Shown: piece after piece, positions 4,913-6,980 of the stretch
Layout: each line of letters begins with the position of its first letter
Position numbering within the stretch: position 1 is the stretch's first letter
Assembly: GCA_020430675.1 (NCBI GenBank)
Contig: JAGQJJ010000206.1
Location: forward strand, 1 to 6,980
Length of the DNA: 6,980 nucleotides
Reading direction: 5' to 3'
DNA from: Myxococcales bacterium
Lineage (GTDB): Bacteria; Myxococcota; Bradymonadia; UBA7976; UBA1532
The notes under the pieces: model-generated
Seen by the model: only the letters and a program-made list of their open reading frames with translations
What the model was told of the DNA's origin: nothing
Database searches by the model: none
Position numbers and translations under genes: made by a program

Positions 4913-6980
4913 ATGCTGCGCGACTGGTTCGACGCCGCCGGGGAGTTCAACGCCGCGCGGTGGGTGCTGCTCTCATCGTGGCCGACCTGGGCGCTGGTGC
5001 TGGTGGCGCTGGTCGCCCTCGGCGTGTTTGCGCTGGCGTGGCAGAACACCCGCCCGCTCGCGCCGCGGCGCCGGCGCCTGCTGCTGGCGCTGCGCGGGGG
5101 CACGCTGCTGGCGCTGGCGGTGCTCTTCATTCAGCCCGGCGTGCGGCTTGAGCACGTCACCCGGGTGCGCAATCACCTGGTGGTGCTGGTCGACGCCTCG
5201 CGCAGCATGGGCCTGCCGGGCGCGACGACGCCCACGCGCCTCGAAGCCGTGCGCGCCCTGTTCGAGCGGCAGGCGGCGGTGCTCGACCGGTGGCGCGAGG
5301 ACCACCAGGTCGACCTGTTTGCCTTCGCCGACCACGCCCGCCCCGTGCCCGATCTGAACGCGGTGCACGCCGAGGGCGACGCGACGCGCATTTTGTCCGC
5401 GCTCGATGACGTGGCGGCGCGCTTCTCGCCCGAAGACCTGGCCGCGGTGGTGGTGGTCAGCGATGGTGCCGATAACGGCGCGTTGGGCGAGGTGACGGCC
5501 GACGCGCCGCCCCCGCCGGCCGTCGCCACCGCCGCCGCGCGCCTCGGCGTGCCGCTGCACGCGGTCTTCACCGGCCCCGAGAAGCCGCCCAAGGACGTGG
5601 CGATCACCGACGTGGCCTACGATGACTTCGCCTTCGTGCGCAACGCGGTCAGCGTCGAGGCCGAGATCACCGTCACCGGCTATCAGGACCTCATCCTGCC
5701 GGTCACGCTGCGCCGCGACGATGTGGTGCTGGGCACGCGCATGTTGCAGACGCGCAGCGGCGAGACGGTGCATCACTTCGAGTTCGAGTTCGTGCCCGAC
5801 AAGACCGGCAAGGCGGTCTTCACCCTCGAGGTCGAGCCGGGCCCCGGCGAGCGCATCACCGCCAATAACCGGCGGCAGTTTGTCATCCGCATCATCCGCG
5901 ACAAGATCCGCGTGCTTCAGGTGGTCGGCCGCCCGAGCTGGGACGAGCGCTTCCTGCGCAAGCTCTTGAAAAAGAACCCGAATGTCGACCTGATCAGCTT
6001 CTTCATCCTGCGCACCGGGGCCAGCATCAGCGTGGCGCGGCGCGATGAGCTGTCGCTGATCCCGTTTCCAACGCAGGAGTTGTTCGAGGAGCAGCTCGGC
6101 AGCTTCGATCTGATCATCTTTCAGAACTTCACCTACCGCGGCTACCACATGCGCCAGTACCTGCCGCTCATCCGCGACTATGTGGAGAACGGCGGTGGCT
6201 TTGTGATGATCGGCGGCGATTTGAGTTATGCCAGCGGCGGTTACGCCGACACGCCGATCGCCGAGTTCCTGCCGGTGGGGCTGCCGCAGGACCGCGAGGG
6301 GCTGATCGACACCGGGCGTTTTCGACCGACGCTGACCGAAGCCGGGCGGCATCACCCGATCACGCTGCTCAACGTGGTGCCCGAAGAGAACGAAAAGGCG
6401 TGGGGCGGCCTGCCCGAGCTGTCGGGCATCAACCGCACCACCGGCCTGCGCGACGGCGCGGCGGCGCTCTTGGTGCACCCGTCGGCCCAGGCGGGCGGCG
6501 CGCCAGCGCCGGTGGTGGCCGCGTGGCCGTTCGGCGAGGGCCGCGTGCTCGCGGTGACGACCGACAGCACCTGGAACTGGGACTTCCTCGCCGCGGGCGA
6601 GGGCGGCGACAACCGCCATTATTACCGGTTCTGGGGCAACGCCATCCGGTGGCTCATCCGCGACCCGGCGCTCAAGCCGGTGCGCGTCGAAGCCGACCGC
6701 GACCGCTACCCGCTCGGCGCGGCGGCGACGCTGATCACGCGCGTCGTCGGCCGCGACTATGCGCCGGCGGCCGATGTTGAGGTGCGGCTGGACTTCGAGC
6801 GCTCGGTGCTTCAGACCGACGGCAGCGTGCAACACGAAGCCGCCGAGCCGATCATCGGGCGCACCGACGAAGCCGGCGAGCTGATCGCGCGCTTCGTGCC
6901 GCCGACCGACGGGGCATGGCGGGTCATTGCGCACGCCGATGTGGGTGGCGGCGCGATGGAAGATGACGACGTCTTCGTCG
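4913..6980 (+). CDS. Membrane-anchored von Willebrand A / amidotransferase-like protein (3' end outside window)
   Basis: The frame is open from ATG 4913 to the right edge with no stop (689 residues seen, plus one base). Domains in order: two membrane segments at about 24-43 and 57-74, separated by an Arg-rich loop (R47, R52-R55) that should be cytoplasmic, which puts the rest outside the inner membrane; a vWA domain (about 88-222) with a full MIDAS set, D94-x-S96-x-S98, probable T158 and D184 in V-V-S-D-G; an immunoglobulin/CARDB-like segment (about 225-328) ending in A-N-N-R-R; a class I amidotransferase-like domain (about 331-585) without a catalytic cysteine; and a beta-rich macroglobulin-like segment (about 586 onward). 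A metal-dependent adhesion or scaffold role in the envelope is likely; enzymatic amidotransfer is not supported. It follows the DUF4159 gene by 2 bp with only a weak GAGA (4897-4900) upstream, so translational coupling is likely. Confidence 0.88.
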   Translation, partial: MLRDWFDAAGEFNAARWVLLSSWPTWALVLVALVALGVFALAWQNTRPLAPRRRRLLLALRGGTLLALAVLFIQPGVRLEHVTRVRNHLVVLVDASRSMGLPGATTPTRLEAVRALFERQAAVLDRWREDHQVDLFAFADHARPVPDLNAVHAEGDATRILSALDDVAARFSPEDLAAVVVVSDGADNGALGEVTADAPPPPAVATAAARLGVPLHAVFTGPEKPPKDVAITDVAYDDFAFVRNAVSVEAEITVTGYQDLILPVTLRRDDVVLGTRMLQTRSGETVHHFEFEFVPDKTGKAVFTLEVEPGPGERITANNRRQFVIRIIRDKIRVLQVVGRPSWDERFLRKLLKKNPNVDLISFFILRTGASISVARRDELSLIPFPTQELFEEQLGSFDLIIFQNFTYRGYHMRQYLPLIRDYVENGGGFVMIGGDLSYASGGYADTPIAEFLPVGLPQDREGLIDTGRFRPTLTEAGRHHPITLLNVVPEENEKAWGGLPELSGINRTTGLRDGAAALLVHPSAQAGGAPAPVVAAWPFGEGRVLAVTTDSTWNWDFLAAGEGGDNRHYYRFWGNAIRWLIRDPALKPVRVEADRDRYPLGAAATLITRVVGRDYAPAADVEVRLDFERSVLQTDGSVQHEAAEPIIGRTDEAGELIARFVPPTDGAWRVIAHADVGGGAMEDDDVFV

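Noticed and set aside
4973..6934. A 653-codon open frame on the minus strand opposite the vWA gene
   Set aside because: It has low-complexity, His/Arg/Ala-rich residues and no domain signal, while the opposite strand carries a clear multi-domain protein. High GC at third positions produces such antisense frames.
1..6980. tRNA, rRNA, insertion sequence, CRISPR or phage features
   Set aside because: No repeat arrays, terminal inverted repeats, transposase motifs, tRNA-like cloverleaf or integrase frames were seen on either strand by reading.

Overview
This is a GC-rich, densely coding bacterial window with strong G/C third-position bias and no RNA genes, mobile elements or CRISPR. Housekeeping proteins with ordinary bacterial motifs sit beside an envelope gene pair (DUF4159 plus a von Willebrand A / amidotransferase-like protein). 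I know that pair mainly from Myxococcota and related 'deltaproteobacterial' or Bradymonadia-type lineages. The taxon is an inference from gene content and base composition only.

Layout. (1) Positions 2-379 (+) hold the C-terminal end of a tetratricopeptide-repeat protein cut by the left edge. (2) Positions 408-1382 (+) encode a complete NAD-dependent sugar-nucleotide epimerase of the UDP-glucuronate 4-epimerase-like type. (3) Positions 1346-2707 (-) encode a complete UDP-glucose 6-dehydrogenase, convergent with the epimerase and overlapping its tail by 37 bp. (4) Positions 2708-2820 are the only shared 5' intergenic region, between divergently transcribed genes. (5) Positions 2821-4056 (+) encode an aspartate kinase with an intact catalytic domain and a poorly conserved regulatory half. 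(6) Positions 4134-4910 (+) encode a Tat-type exported DUF4159 protein, best started at a TTG. (7) Positions 4913-6980 (+) encode a large membrane-anchored von Willebrand A / amidotransferase-like protein that runs off the right edge with no stop.

How the genes work together. The dehydrogenase makes UDP-glucuronate from UDP-glucose. The epimerase is a plausible next step, giving UDP-galacturonate for surface polysaccharide. The aspartate kinase opens the Lys/Thr/Met/diaminopimelate branch and has no pathway partner here. The last two genes are separated by 2 bp and are predicted to act together on the outer face of the inner membrane. Both carry domains resembling the class I glutamine amidotransferase fold, but neither has the nucleophilic cysteine. 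Clusters of this kind often also contain a MoxR ATPase and DUF58 protein; neither is in the window, so they may lie to the right.

No stretch above 300 bases lacks a gene. The longest gaps are 113 bp (2708-2820) and 77 bp (4057-4133). The least ordinary parts are the DUF4159/vWA pair, the divergent aspartate kinase regulatory region and the overlapping convergent ends of two enzymes of one pathway.
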